A stretch of 64,000 nucleotides of DNA from Pedobacter sp. Hv1 (GCF_001412215.1 NZ_LLWP01000009.1:434001-498000), one strand, 5' to 3'; numbered from the stretch's first letter, positions 45,145-54,252 are shown. Notes: generated by a model from the letters alone, not told the origin. Numbers and translations are program-made.

Positions 45145-46326
45145 ATGAAAAATAAAATACAAGAATTATCAGCCAAAATATATAACGATGTAGTGGCTTA
45201 TCGCCATCATATTCATGCAAATCCGGAGCTTTCTTTTAAAGAATTTAATACGTCTCTTTTCATTAAAGAAAAACTTACAGCCTGGGGTATCGAATTTATC
45301 GATATGGCCAATACAGGTGTAGTAGGTTTAATCAAAGGCAAAATTCCTTCAGACCAAGTTATCGCTTTGCGTGCTGATATGGATGCTTTACCCATACACG
45401 AAGCAAACGATAAACCTTACCGTTCTAAAAACCATGGTGTAATGCATGCCTGTGGGCATGATGTACATAGCTCTTCTCTTTTAGGTACAGCTTACATCTT
45501 GAGCCAATTAAAAGATGAATTTGCAGGAACGGTCAAACTGATTTTTCAACCTGCAGAAGAGCTGTTACCAGGTGGAGCAAGTATCATGATTAAAGAAGGG
45601 GTGTTAGAAAACCCAAAGCCACAAGCAATTGTTGGCCAACACGTAATGCCATTGATTGAGACGGGTAAAGTTGGTTTCCGTTCTGGTATTTACATGGCTT
45701 CTACAGATGAATTGTATGTAACAGTTCACGGAAAAGGTGGCCATGGGGCACAACCGCATCAAAATATAGATCCAGTTTTAATTACCGCACATATCATTGT
45801 GGCTTTGCAGCAAATCGTAAGTCGCAATGCCGATCCGCGTTTACCATCAGTACTGTCATTTGGTAAGGTAAATGCAAATGGGGCTACCAACATTATCCCG
45901 AATGAGGTAAAACTAGAAGGAACGTTTAGAACCCTGAATGAAGAATGGAGGAAAGAGGCACACAAGCTCATGAAAAAAATGGCCGAAGGCATTGCCGAAA
46001 GTATGGGTGGTAGCTGCGATTTTAACATTATGCATGGTTATCCTTTCTTAATTAACGAAGAAGAACTAACAGCCAATGCCCGCACCTTTGCAGAAGATTA
46101 TTTAGGTAAAGAAAACGTAATTGATCTAGATATTTGGATGGCAGCAGAAGATTTTGCCTATTATTCGCAGGTTACCGATGCTTGTTTTTATCGTTTGGGT
46201 ACAGGTAATGCCGCAAAAGGAACTACCTATTCTGTACACACACCAAACTTTGATATTGATGAAGATGCTTTAAGAACCTCAACGGGTTTGATGGCTTACA
46301 TCGCTTTGAAACAACTAGGAAACTAA
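45145..46326 (+). CDS. M20 family amidohydrolase/carboxypeptidase
   Basis: A 393-aa metallopeptidase that hydrolyses N-acyl amino acids or related amides. Metal-site segments are HACGHDVHSSS (around residue 103-113) and PAEELLPGGA, with the dimerisation domain HGKGGHGAQPHQN following. The catalytic Glu-Glu is in FQPAEEL. It has no signal peptide and is likely cytosolic. A second M20 member is found at the right end of the window and, in contrast, is exported. It follows the SPOR gene closely. Substrate is undetermined; many Bacteroidota relatives are annotated as N-acyl-L-amino acid amidohydrolase. Confidence 0.92.
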   Translation: MKNKIQELSAKIYNDVVAYRHHIHANPELSFKEFNTSLFIKEKLTAWGIEFIDMANTGVVGLIKGKIPSDQVIALRADMDALPIHEANDKPYRSKNHGVMHACGHDVHSSSLLGTAYILSQLKDEFAGTVKLIFQPAEELLPGGASIMIKEGVLENPKPQAIVGQHVMPLIETGKVGFRSGIYMASTDELYVTVHGKGGHGAQPHQNIDPVLITAHIIVALQQIVSRNADPRLPSVLSFGKVNANGATNIIPNEVKLEGTFRTLNEEWRKEAHKLMKKMAEGIAESMGGSCDFNIMHGYPFLINEEELTANARTFAEDYLGKENVIDLDIWMAAEDFAYYSQVTDACFYRLGTGNAAKGTTYSVHTPNFDIDEDALRTSTGLMAYIALKQLGN

Positions 46327-46330
46327 AAAT

Positions 46331-46500
46331 AAGATGTAAAATGGATGATGGAAAATGTAATAGGTCAGCAAGTTTCCCATCTGCCATTTTACCTTTACCA
46401 TTTTCCCTTTGCCATTTTACATCTTACCTTTACCCTTTTACATCTACCCTCTGCCATTTTACGTTTGCCATTTTCCATCTTCCATTAAAAAATAGGCAGG
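46331..46500. repeat. Degenerate word-repeat tract (CCATTTTAC type)
   Basis: The spacer is built from variants of TGCCATTTTACCTTTACCATTTTCCC repeated about six times, preceded by partial complements (GATGTAAAATGGATGATGG). It remains open in one frame and fuses to the next gene, but I treat that as chance. Confidence 0.65.
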
Positions 46501-46520
46501 ATAATTGTAAGAAGTACCAC

Positions 46521-47465
46521 ATGAAGAAAGTAATTCTATCACTGGCTTTATTTTTATGCTTTCTGAACATTCGAGCTCAGGAAATTCCTCGTTTTAATCC
46601 AGATACCATTAGAACAATTACCTTGGATTCGATCATAACCAAGGGTGCACGTTTAAATGTTGAGCGGTTTATCAATGCCGTGATCAACGATACCAGTTTT
46701 TATCAGGCTTTTCGGAACATGAAAAAATATACGTTCATAGCCGAAAATAGAGTGTATACCTACGATAAAAAAAACAAGATCGACGGGAAAATCTATCGGA
46801 AGATTAAACACAATAACAATGGCCCCTATAAAATGGAATATCTCGTTAAGGAAGACAATGGTAGGGTATATAAAAAGAATGGGAAATACCAGCTCTATAC
46901 TGTGGAGATGTTCGATTATATCTTTATGAATGCGTATAATAGCGATTTTATACCCAATGCGCCCATGACAAATGGAAAAGGAGGCGGTACCAACGAAAGC
47001 TATAAAGATAAATTAAAGACCTTGATTTTTAATCCGGGAAGACCCATTAAAGGCCTCCCATTTATTGGAAACAAAACCCAAATCTTTACGGCCAATATGC
47101 GCCAATATTACGATTATACCTTCTATACCGCTACCTACCTGGATTCGATTCCAGTGTATCGGTTCAAGGTGGCCGTTAAACCTGATTTGAGCAGTTGGAC
47201 AAAAGATGGCTTAATGATCAAAGAACTGGTTACTATTTTCGACCAAAGAAATTTCGAAATCTTGGGCCGTTATGTAGACATGAAATACAGCAACATGTTA
47301 TTTGATTTTGATGTACAGATGAACATTGAAATGAGCTATTTTGATGAAGTGAAACTGCCAACCAAGATTACCTATCAAGGCAATTGGGACTATCCCTTCA
47401 AAAAAGAAGAAAGAGCTAGTTTTCTGGTGGTGCATAAAGATTACAAGTTGGGTACAGGCAAATAA
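46521..47465 (+). CDS. Exported protein of unknown function
   Basis: A 314-aa protein starting at the ATG at 46521, with a clean signal peptide (MKKVILSLALFLCFLNIRAQ). An in-frame extension back to 46341 would translate a repeat tract and is rejected. The mature part has a helical start (ITKGARLNVERFINAVINDTS), then beta-rich sequence with YTYDKKNKIDGKIYRKI and RFKVAVKPDLSSWTKDGLMIKELVTIFDQRN. The latter resembles outer-membrane-lipoprotein-like DUF folds seen in Bacteroidota surface proteins. I do not recognise a named family. Sits between a peptidase and a serine hydrolase on one strand. Confidence 0.8.
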   Translation: MKKVILSLALFLCFLNIRAQEIPRFNPDTIRTITLDSIITKGARLNVERFINAVINDTSFYQAFRNMKKYTFIAENRVYTYDKKNKIDGKIYRKIKHNNNGPYKMEYLVKEDNGRVYKKNGKYQLYTVEMFDYIFMNAYNSDFIPNAPMTNGKGGGTNESYKDKLKTLIFNPGRPIKGLPFIGNKTQIFTANMRQYYDYTFYTATYLDSIPVYRFKVAVKPDLSSWTKDGLMIKELVTIFDQRNFEILGRYVDMKYSNMLFDFDVQMNIEMSYFDEVKLPTKITYQGNWDYPFKKEERASFLVVHKDYKLGTGK

Positions 47466-47572
47466 GGTTTTACGCTCGAAAGTTTAAAGCCAATTCTCCA
47501 AACCTTATGCCTTCCACCTTAAAACCTTATACCTTTTTATTATCTTTAAACGTTTTATTATACCCTAAACTT
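47466..47572. other. Word-repeat spacer before serine hydrolase
   Basis: Short repeats of AACCTTATACC type (CAAACCTTATGCC, AAAACCTTATACC) occupy the spacer. In-frame sequence before the chosen hydrolase start is composed of this filler. Confidence 0.45.
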
Positions 47573-49141
47573 ATGCAATCATTTTATCCTATCCGAGCCA
47601 AGGTACTTTTGGTAGCGGCACTATTTTCTGGTCTTGGTGTACAAGCCCAAGTATTAACCAGTAAACAGATTGATAGCGTTGCCGAAAAAACATTGAGCAC
47701 CTTTAATGTGCCGGGTGTAGCGGTAGCTGTAATTAAAGATGGAAAGATCATTCATTCAAAAGGTTATGGTATCCGCTCTATCAAAACCAATTTAAAGGTT
47801 GATGAAAATACACTTTTTGGAGTAGCATCAAACACTAAAGCGATGACAGCTGCCTCCCTAGGCATGTTGGTTGATGAGAAAAAGATAACATGGGATACAA
47901 AGGTTACCGATGTTATTCCGGAATTTAAATTATACGACCCCTTTGTAACCAACGAATTTACAGTACGAGATTTGCTAACCCACCGCAGTGGTTTAGGCTT
48001 AGGTGCGGGCGATTTGATGATCTGGCCAGATTCATCAACGGTAGATAAAAAACAATTGATCCATAACCTAAGATATTTGAAACCTGTTTCATCTTTCCGT
48101 ACCAAGTACGATTATGATAACCTATTGTACATTGTTGCAGGCGAGGTGGTGGCCAGAATTTCTGGGATGACTTACGATGAGTTTATCGAAAACAGAATAT
48201 TCAAACCATTGGGAATGACAAAAACTGCGGCTTCTTGGTACCGCTTAAAAGATAAATCGAATGTAATTGATGGACATGCTCCATATGAAGATAAATTGCT
48301 TCCTGTTGGTTTAAGTTTTGGCGAAATTGCCAATGCAGCTGGTGGGGTTTATTCTAACGTAACCGACATGAGCAAATGGATTACTGCCATGATCAATGGC
48401 GGTAAATATGGAGATAATTTAGATAAAAGATTGTTTAGTGCTGCAGTTGCAAAAGAATTGTGGACACCACAAACATTGATCAATAATGGAAACCCAGCTA
48501 GCTTTAGCAGCTATGGTTTGGGCTGGTTCTTAAGCTCTGTAAATGGTAATTTCCAGGCTACACATACAGGCGGTTTATCTGGTATTGTAACCCAGGTAAC
48601 GATTTTACCCGAACTGAAGCTAGGAATAATTGTATTGACCAACCAACAATCTGGTGCGGCGTTTAATTCCATTACCAATAGCATTAAAGATGGTTATTTA
48701 GGGATTAAAGGAATGAACCGCATTAAAACCTATAACGATAACAGATTAAGAAACGAAAAGGAAGCCAAAGAAATTGTAGACAAAACCTGGGCAGATATTG
48801 CAGCATCGCAAAAAGCTGCAGGTGCTAAACCAGAGGCGAAGAATTATTATGGAACCTTTAACGATGATTGGTTTGGTCAGGTGACAATTAGTGAGGTAAA
48901 CGGGAAAATGCACTTCAGGGCTAAAAATGCACCAAAACTAAGAGGAGACATGACCTATTACAAAGGCAATACCTTTATTGTAAAATGGTACGATAGAAGT
49001 TTAGATGCTGATGCTTTTGTGAATTTCTCTTTAGACAATGAGGGCAAACCTAATGGATTTAAAATGACGGCTATATCGCCATTAACAGATTTTAGCTTCG
49101 ATTTTCAAGATTTAGATTTTAAACTAATCAATATCAAATAA
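47573..49141 (+). CDS. Serine hydrolase with DUF3471-like C-terminus
   Basis: A 522-aa exported protein of the class C beta-lactamase fold. The signal peptide ends at residue 26 (LGVQAQ). Active-site motifs are SNTK (86-89), YDN near 180 and HTGG near 327. The C-terminal part (about 410-520, NYYGTFNDDWFGQVTISEVNGKMHF) is a lipocalin-like DUF3471 domain. I set the start at the ATG at 47573; the upstream in-frame sequence is repeat filler. It is distinct from the similar hydrolase at 28712 and groups with a GDSL hydrolase 8 bp downstream. Substrate unknown; esterase or peptidase is likely. Confidence 0.9.
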   Translation: MQSFYPIRAKVLLVAALFSGLGVQAQVLTSKQIDSVAEKTLSTFNVPGVAVAVIKDGKIIHSKGYGIRSIKTNLKVDENTLFGVASNTKAMTAASLGMLVDEKKITWDTKVTDVIPEFKLYDPFVTNEFTVRDLLTHRSGLGLGAGDLMIWPDSSTVDKKQLIHNLRYLKPVSSFRTKYDYDNLLYIVAGEVVARISGMTYDEFIENRIFKPLGMTKTAASWYRLKDKSNVIDGHAPYEDKLLPVGLSFGEIANAAGGVYSNVTDMSKWITAMINGGKYGDNLDKRLFSAAVAKELWTPQTLINNGNPASFSSYGLGWFLSSVNGNFQATHTGGLSGIVTQVTILPELKLGIIVLTNQQSGAAFNSITNSIKDGYLGIKGMNRIKTYNDNRLRNEKEAKEIVDKTWADIAASQKAAGAKPEAKNYYGTFNDDWFGQVTISEVNGKMHFRAKNAPKLRGDMTYYKGNTFIVKWYDRSLDADAFVNFSLDNEGKPNGFKMTAISPLTDFSFDFQDLDFKLINIK

Positions 49142-49149
49142 TTAAAAAA

Positions 49150-49815
49150 ATGAAGAATTCTATTAAAATTGGCAGTTTGGTAGCTATCGTTGCTATTTTA
49201 TCTTTATGTGTAGCCATGAAAGCAAAACCTAAAAAAGTAATCTTCTTTGGCGATTCAATTACCCAGGCAGGTGTGCAAGGCAATGGTTACATCAATCTAT
49301 TGAAAAAGACTTTAGATCCTACTAAATATGAGCTGATAGGTGCTGGTATTGGTGGCAATAAAGTGTACGATCTTTATTTAAGGATGGAAGAAGATGTGTT
49401 GGCCAAAAAACCGGATCTAGTAGTCATTTATGTAGGCATTAATGATGTGTGGCATAAATTGGGTGCAAGAACAGGTACCGATTACGATAAGTACTTAAAG
49501 TTTTATCAAGCTTTGATCACTAAAATACAGGCCAATGGAAGTAAGGTGGTATTGTGTACCCCTTCTGTTATTGGCGAAAAGAAAGACGATGCCAATGAGG
49601 TTGACGCCGACTTAAACAAATATGCTGCTGGAATTAGGGAACTGGCTACCAAAAATAATTTGCCCCTTTGCGATCTGCGAAAAGCATTTACTGCTTACGA
49701 AGCAAAAAACAATACTGAAAATAAAGATAGAGGTATTTTAACCAATGATATGGTACACCTTAACGATATAGGTAACCAATTGGTAGCCGATACGATGTTG
49801 CCTTTTATTAAATAA
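49150..49815 (+). CDS. SGNH/GDSL-family hydrolase
   Basis: A 221-aa exported esterase-type protein. A signal-like N-terminus precedes block I FFGDSITQAG (nucleophile Ser36). Block III is IYVGINDVWHKLG, and block V is DMVHLNDIGNQL with the catalytic Asp and His. This is a complete catalytic set. The gene starts 8 bp after the serine hydrolase, indicating a shared transcript. SGNH hydrolases of this size often deacetylate polysaccharides or act on acyl esters. The substrate cannot be inferred. Confidence 0.9.
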   Translation: MKNSIKIGSLVAIVAILSLCVAMKAKPKKVIFFGDSITQAGVQGNGYINLLKKTLDPTKYELIGAGIGGNKVYDLYLRMEEDVLAKKPDLVVIYVGINDVWHKLGARTGTDYDKYLKFYQALITKIQANGSKVVLCTPSVIGEKKDDANEVDADLNKYAAGIRELATKNNLPLCDLRKAFTAYEAKNNTENKDRGILTNDMVHLNDIGNQLVADTMLPFIK

Positions 49816-49823
49816 TGGGTTCC

Positions 49824-49862
49824 GTCATTGCGATCCCAATTCTTATTGGGAGAAGCAATCTT
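49824..49862. repeat. Flanking repeat, left (GTCATTGCGA...GAAGCAATCTT)
   Basis: GTCATTGCGA (49824-49833), then a small hairpin TCCCAAT-TCTT-ATTGGGA, then GAAGCAATCTT. It is the mirror of 50197-50227 on the far side of the GIY-YIG ORF. Confidence 0.8.
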
Positions 49863-49880
49863 TTTTAGTAGATAAATAAT

Positions 49881-50180
49881 ATGGAACGTGGTGGAGCAGT
49901 TTATATCATTACGAATTATACACAAACAACGCTGTATACTGGAGTAACTTCAGAACTATTATTTAGAATAAAAGAACATAGAGAAAAAATTTATCCCAAT
50001 TCTTTCTCGGCAAAATATAAATTGACCAGATTGGTTTATTTTTGCTTTTATCAAACAATAGATGAAGCAATTGCCGAAGAAAAAAGGATAAAGGGCGGAA
50101 GTAGGGCAAAAAAGATAAAATTAATACAAGATATGAATCCTGATTGGAGGGTTTTATGGGAAGAGGTGAAAGAATGGTGA
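49881..50180 (+). CDS. Small GIY-YIG endonuclease-family protein
   Basis: A 99-aa protein consisting only of a GIY-YIG nuclease domain. Motifs are VYIITN followed by LYTGVT (GIY and YIG variants), the catalytic Arg region in LLFRIKEH, and the Glu in IAEEKRIKGGSRAKK. This matches the compact UPF0213-like group of unknown substrate. The ORF is bordered by two inverted copies of a repeat with GTCATTGCGA and GAAGCAATCT ends (49824-49862 and 50197-50227). In between there is room for nothing else, so ORF plus repeats may be a mobile or domesticated unit inserted between the GDSL gene and dnaG. Activity is unproven. Confidence 0.85.
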   Translation: MERGGAVYIITNYTQTTLYTGVTSELLFRIKEHREKIYPNSFSAKYKLTRLVYFCFYQTIDEAIAEEKRIKGGSRAKKIKLIQDMNPDWRVLWEEVKEW

Positions 50181-50196
50181 ATAAGTTTACTGGCAA

Positions 50197-50227
50197 AGAT
50201 TGCTTCGTCGTTCCTTCTCGCAATGAC
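50197..50227. repeat. Flanking repeat, right (inverted)
   Basis: AGATTGCTTCGTCGTTCCTTCTCGCAATGAC. Its first 10 bases and last 10 bases are the complements of the ends of the left repeat. The string is familiar from dispersed repeats in many bacterial genomes. It ends 11 bp before the dnaG start. Confidence 0.8.
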
Positions 50228-50238
50228 GATAAAAGATT

Positions 50239-52197
50239 ATGATCAACCGTGAAACAATAGACAAAATAATGGATACTGCCCGTATTGAAGAGGTGGTAGG
50301 TGATTTTGTACATTTAAAAAAACGCGGAACAAGCTTAATTGGCAATTGTCCGTTCCATGGAGAGAAAACCCCTTCGTTCCATGTTTCTGTAACCAAAGGA
50401 ATCTATAAATGTTTTGGCTGCGGTAAGGGTGGAGATTCGGTGCGCTTTATCATGGAGCACGAGAAATACTCCTATCCAGAAGCACTTAAATTTTTAGCGC
50501 AAAAATACAATATCGAGGTTGAAGAAACCGTAGAGACCGTTCAAGATGTAGAAGCCCAAAATGCGAGAGAAAGTTTATATATCGTTTCGCAATTTGCGGC
50601 CAACTATTTTGAAGAACAACTTTGGAATGGAGATGAAGGCAGGGCAATAGGGCTAAGCTATTTCAAGGAACGTGGTTTTAGGGAAGACATTGTAAAGAAG
50701 TTTAACCTTGGCTATTCTCCCGACGTTTGGGATGCATTGACCCAAAATGCAATTAAAAATAAACATGCCGAAGAATACCTGGAGAAAACAGGTCTGGCCA
50801 TCAGAAATGACAAAGGACAGCTTTTCGATAGGTTTAGAGGTAGGGTAATGTTCCCTATTCATAATTTTACTGGTAGGGTAATTGGTTTTGGTGGGCGTAC
50901 TTTAAAAACCGATAAAAAGGTTGCCAAGTATGTCAATTCTCCAGAGAGTGAGATCTACCATAAATCGAATGTGCTGTATGGTTTGTTCCATGCTAAAAAG
51001 GCCATTCGCGAGTTAGATAATTGTTACTTGGTAGAAGGCTATGCCGATGTTTTGGCGGTCCATCAAGCACATATAGAAAATGTGGTGGCCTCTTCAGGTA
51101 CCTCTTTAACTATTGAACAGATCCGTTTAATTGGTCGTTTTACGCAAAACGTAACTATTTTATACGATGGAGATGCGGCAGGGATCAAGGCCTCTTTGCG
51201 TGGCTTGGACATGATCTTGGAGGAAGGCCTAAATGTAAAAGTAGTCTCTTTCCCGGCAGGTGATGACCCTGATTCTTACATGCATAAAGTAGGTGCAGGA
51301 GAGTTTAAAAACTATATAGAAAATAACCGCAAAGATTTTATTTTATATAAGGCAAATATCCTTTTAGCAGAAGCAGGTACCGACCCCATAAAAAGGGCAG
51401 GCATTATTCGAGATATTGTAGAAAGTATTGCCAAAATTCCAGATAACATTAAGGCATCAGTGTTTATTCGCGAGTGCAGTAATTTACTGGCTATAGAAGA
51501 ACGTATTTTACTGAGCGAGCTCAATACCATGCGGGCTGCCAAGCTGAAAAAAAGCATACAACCTTCTACTAGACCACACCAGCAGCAGCAACAATATCAG
51601 GATATGCCACCCGATAACCTGTTTGCGGATGATGGACCAACAGTAGAGGTACCAGCACAAGTTGTTTCAAATGATGAACTCCAAGAACAAGAGATTGTTC
51701 GTTTGTTATTAGCTTTTGGCCACGAATTGGTAAGTTGGGATAAGATCGATAACATGTACATCGGTTCATTTATCATCCAAAACCTAACAGATGTAACATT
51801 TGAAAATGCGATTTGTAAGAAAATAATTGACCATTACCGATTAGAAATAGAAAATGGCCAATTGCCAACCGCCAATCAGTTTATCAAAAGCCAGGATAGG
51901 GAAATTGCAGATTTGGCAATTACCTTGTCTACTTCGCCCTATACATTGAGCGAAAATTGGTACAACAAGCACAACATTTATGTGCGTGATGAAACCATGA
52001 ATTTAAAAGCGACCATTTTGGGGGGACTTTATCACCTTAAAAAAAGAAAGGTAGATCGCATTTTATTTGACCTGCTAAACGAGATCAAACTAGAACCAGA
52101 TGCTGTAAACCAGGAGATTTTAATGCAACGTTATGCCTTTATCAAAAATGTAGAAAAAGAAATTTCTAGGTTTTTGGGTTCTGTAATTGTAAAATAG
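50239..52197 (+). CDS. dnaG: DNA primase DnaG
   Basis: A 652-aa primase that makes RNA primers at the replication fork. The zinc-binding domain has Cys37, His40, Cys58 and Cys61 (NCPFHGEKTPSF and KCFGCGKGGD). The Toprim catalytic core carries the acidic Glu of LVEGYADVLAVHQ and the DxD-like YDGDAAGIKA. A Gln-rich linker follows around residue 445 and the C-terminal helicase-interaction domain lies beyond it. The start is the ATG at 50239, 11 bp after the right flank of the repeat unit. The yraN gene follows after 2 nt. Confidence 0.97.
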   Translation: MINRETIDKIMDTARIEEVVGDFVHLKKRGTSLIGNCPFHGEKTPSFHVSVTKGIYKCFGCGKGGDSVRFIMEHEKYSYPEALKFLAQKYNIEVEETVETVQDVEAQNARESLYIVSQFAANYFEEQLWNGDEGRAIGLSYFKERGFREDIVKKFNLGYSPDVWDALTQNAIKNKHAEEYLEKTGLAIRNDKGQLFDRFRGRVMFPIHNFTGRVIGFGGRTLKTDKKVAKYVNSPESEIYHKSNVLYGLFHAKKAIRELDNCYLVEGYADVLAVHQAHIENVVASSGTSLTIEQIRLIGRFTQNVTILYDGDAAGIKASLRGLDMILEEGLNVKVVSFPAGDDPDSYMHKVGAGEFKNYIENNRKDFILYKANILLAEAGTDPIKRAGIIRDIVESIAKIPDNIKASVFIRECSNLLAIEERILLSELNTMRAAKLKKSIQPSTRPHQQQQQYQDMPPDNLFADDGPTVEVPAQVVSNDELQEQEIVRLLLAFGHELVSWDKIDNMYIGSFIIQNLTDVTFENAICKKIIDHYRLEIENGQLPTANQFIKSQDREIADLAITLSTSPYTLSENWYNKHNIYVRDETMNLKATILGGLYHLKKRKVDRILFDLLNEIKLEPDAVNQEILMQRYAFIKNVEKEISRFLGSVIVK

Positions 52198-52199
52198 CC

Positions 52200-52562
52200 A
52201 TGGCCTTACACAACGATTTGGGCCTAGAAGGGGAAAAGATTGCCAAAGGATATTTGGAACAAAGAGGCTATGAAATTTTAGAAGAAAATTGGGCCTTTGG
52301 TAAGGCAGAGATAGACTTGATTGCTTATTCGCACAAAAAACTGATCTTTGTGGAAGTAAAAACCAGAAGCAATATCAGCTTTGGAATGCCAGAAGACTTT
52401 GTAGATTTGGCTAAACAAAAACAGATGGAAATAGCAGCAAATGAATACATCGAACTCATGGATCATCAGGGAGAAATCCGATTTGACATTGTTGCCATCG
52501 TATTCGATAAACAAAATAAATACACCATAAACCACATTGAAGATGCATTTTGGCCCTACTAA
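52200..52562 (+). CDS. yraN: YraN family nuclease-like protein (UPF0102)
   Basis: A 120-aa protein of the UPF0102 (YraN) family. It carries the PD-(D/E)xK-like core: GEKIAKGYLEQRGYEILEENW, AEIDLIAYSHKKLIFVEVKTR and FGMPEDFVDLAKQKQMEIAAN. The ExK in VEVKTR and the preceding Asp are intact. Members are predicted endonuclease-fold proteins of unsettled role, sometimes near DNA processing genes. It starts 2 nt after dnaG and its end overlaps the cyclotransferase start by 26 nt. Confidence 0.93.
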   Translation: MALHNDLGLEGEKIAKGYLEQRGYEILEENWAFGKAEIDLIAYSHKKLIFVEVKTRSNISFGMPEDFVDLAKQKQMEIAANEYIELMDHQGEIRFDIVAIVFDKQNKYTINHIEDAFWPY

Positions 52563-53634
52563 AAAAAGAGTATCCTATCTATATCCATTCATCATCTGCA
52601 TGGCTTTTGCACTCAGCTTTTTGCCTAGTTGTAAACAGAAAAGTGAGCCATCTTTTACTTTTGACACACCCAATCAAGGTCAGAATTATAATGTTGGCGA
52701 AAACATTCCACTAAAGATCATTATACCAGAAGAGGTTAAAGTTGATGAGATTACCTATTTAATTGATAACAAAACAATAGGAGTAGCTCAACATAACGAA
52801 CCCATATCATTGCCTACTAAAGATTTAAAATTAGGTTATAGAATGATTACGGCAATTGTTAAATATGGCGATCAAAAAGATACAATCACTACCAATATTG
52901 TATTAAAAACAAATCTAAAACCTATTCAGTTAAGCTACAAAGTGGTCAATACCTTTCCGCATGATACGAGTGCCTATACCGAGGGCCTTGCTTATATTGA
53001 TGGCAGGTTATTAGAAAGTACAGGCGAAAAAGGAGCATCTAAATTGAAATGGGTGGACTTAAAATCTGGGAAAACTTTACAAGAAACAACATTAGCTCCA
53101 CAATATTTTGGAGAGGGCTCTCTCAAAATTGGAGATAAGATCATCATGTTAACCTGGCAAGAAAACATTGGTTTCATATTCGATGCAAAGTCATTTAAAC
53201 AATTGGGCACATTCCCTTACCAGAACAGTAGAGAAGGTTGGGGCTTGGCTTTTGATGGCCAACGTATTTTAAGGAGCGATGGCACCAATAGAATCTGGTT
53301 AATGAATGCAGAAACCTACAAGGAAGAAAGTTACTTGGAAGTTTATGACAATAAAGGACCAGTAAATAGCCTCAATGAATTGGAATATATTGATGGTAAA
53401 ATCTACGCCAATGTGTACCTCACCAACAAAATTGTAAGGATAGATCCTGTATCAGGTATTGTAGAAGCAGAAATAGACCTATCCGCTATTGTACCTAAAA
53501 ATTACTTTAAAACCCCAGATGAAGAGCAGAATAATGTGCTCAATGGAATAGCTTGGGATGCCAAAGGTAAACGACTATTTGTAGGGGGTAAAAAATGGCC
53601 AAAGCTTTATGAAATTAAGCTTTTGGCCAATTAA
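52537..53634 (+). CDS. Glutaminyl-peptide cyclotransferase, lipoprotein
   Basis: A 365-aa bacterial-type glutaminyl cyclase that converts N-terminal glutamine to pyroglutamate. The N-terminus is a lipoprotein signal (hydrophobic stretch ending LPSC at about residue 32). Residues about 135-365 form a beta-propeller with FPHDTSAYTEGLAYIDGRLLESTGEKGASKL, WGLAFDG and SDGTNRIWLMN, typical for the plant/bacterial cyclotransferase family. About 100 residues between the lipid anchor and the propeller are an Ig-like domain. The start overlaps yraN by 26 nt and a later ATG (52599) is possible but would shorten the signal. It converges with the next gene. Confidence 0.88.
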   Translation: MKMHFGPTKKRVSYLYPFIICMAFALSFLPSCKQKSEPSFTFDTPNQGQNYNVGENIPLKIIIPEEVKVDEITYLIDNKTIGVAQHNEPISLPTKDLKLGYRMITAIVKYGDQKDTITTNIVLKTNLKPIQLSYKVVNTFPHDTSAYTEGLAYIDGRLLESTGEKGASKLKWVDLKSGKTLQETTLAPQYFGEGSLKIGDKIIMLTWQENIGFIFDAKSFKQLGTFPYQNSREGWGLAFDGQRILRSDGTNRIWLMNAETYKEESYLEVYDNKGPVNSLNELEYIDGKIYANVYLTNKIVRIDPVSGIVEAEIDLSAIVPKNYFKTPDEEQNNVLNGIAWDAKGKRLFVGGKKWPKLYEIKLLAN

Positions 53635-54168
53635 TTAATTTTTCTTGCCATTTTCAGCTATATAACCATTGTAGGTAATAGACTGTTTATTGTTACTGGT
53701 AATCACCAAAGAACCATATCCATTCTCAGAAATGCTAAGGCTTAACCTTGGGTTTTCTTTGGTGTCTTTGGTGTTGATCACTACTTCCCAACCTCCTTTT
53801 TTACGTTTTTTTGAAGTGTAGGTAAAGTTCTTGGTGGCAAACTTGAAACCACTGTCATCTCCGTTTAATGTTGCATTGTATGCTCTGCCATAATAAGGAA
53901 GATAAGCGATTACACTATCAGGAGTTATCCTTACGTCATAAGTGCTGCCAGATAGATTAATTATTCCACCACCAGTATTGCCGGGCATCCTGCTTAAAAT
54001 ATTATTGATATCAACATTGTTCAATGGAATTGCTTTGGTTGCAACAAAGGTGTAATTTTTTTCTTCCACAATTTTAGTCGTTGTGGCTTTATCAGTTTGT
54101 GCATTTGCTTGAAATGCAAATAGAGCTAAAAATATAAAGCTCAGTTTTTTAAATGTTCTCATTATCAT
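53635..54168 (-). CDS. DUF4251 domain-containing exported protein
   Basis: A 177-aa protein with a signal peptide (residues 1-23, ending AFQANAQ). The mature part fits DUF4251: IVEEKNYTFVATKAIPLNN, then YDVRITPDSVIAYLPYYGRAYNATLNGDDSGFKF and a C-terminal beta-rich segment KGGWEVVINTKDTKEN. DUF4251 is a periplasmic domain of unknown function common in Bacteroidota. The stop abuts the stop of the convergent cyclotransferase gene by one base, with no terminator between. Confidence 0.88.
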   Translation of the reverse strand: MIMRTFKKLSFIFLALFAFQANAQTDKATTTKIVEEKNYTFVATKAIPLNNVDINNILSRMPGNTGGGIINLSGSTYDVRITPDSVIAYLPYYGRAYNATLNGDDSGFKFATKNFTYTSKKRKKGGWEVVINTKDTKENPRLSLSISENGYGSLVITSNNKQSITYNGYIAENGKKN

Positions 54169-54252
54169 TCTTTTGTGTTATGATATTAAACAACATAAAT
54201 ATAATAAAGTTTAAAGAAAAAAGGTGATTAGTGTCCTTAATATGTCATAAAT

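Noticed and set aside
46341-46520. N-terminal 60-codon extension of the exported protein at 46521
   Set aside because: It translates the CCATTTTAC word-repeat tract, while the ATG at 46521 opens directly into a clean signal peptide.
47507-47572. Extension of the serine hydrolase to 47507
   Set aside because: It consists of AACCTTATACC filler; the ATG at 47573 starts the signal peptide.
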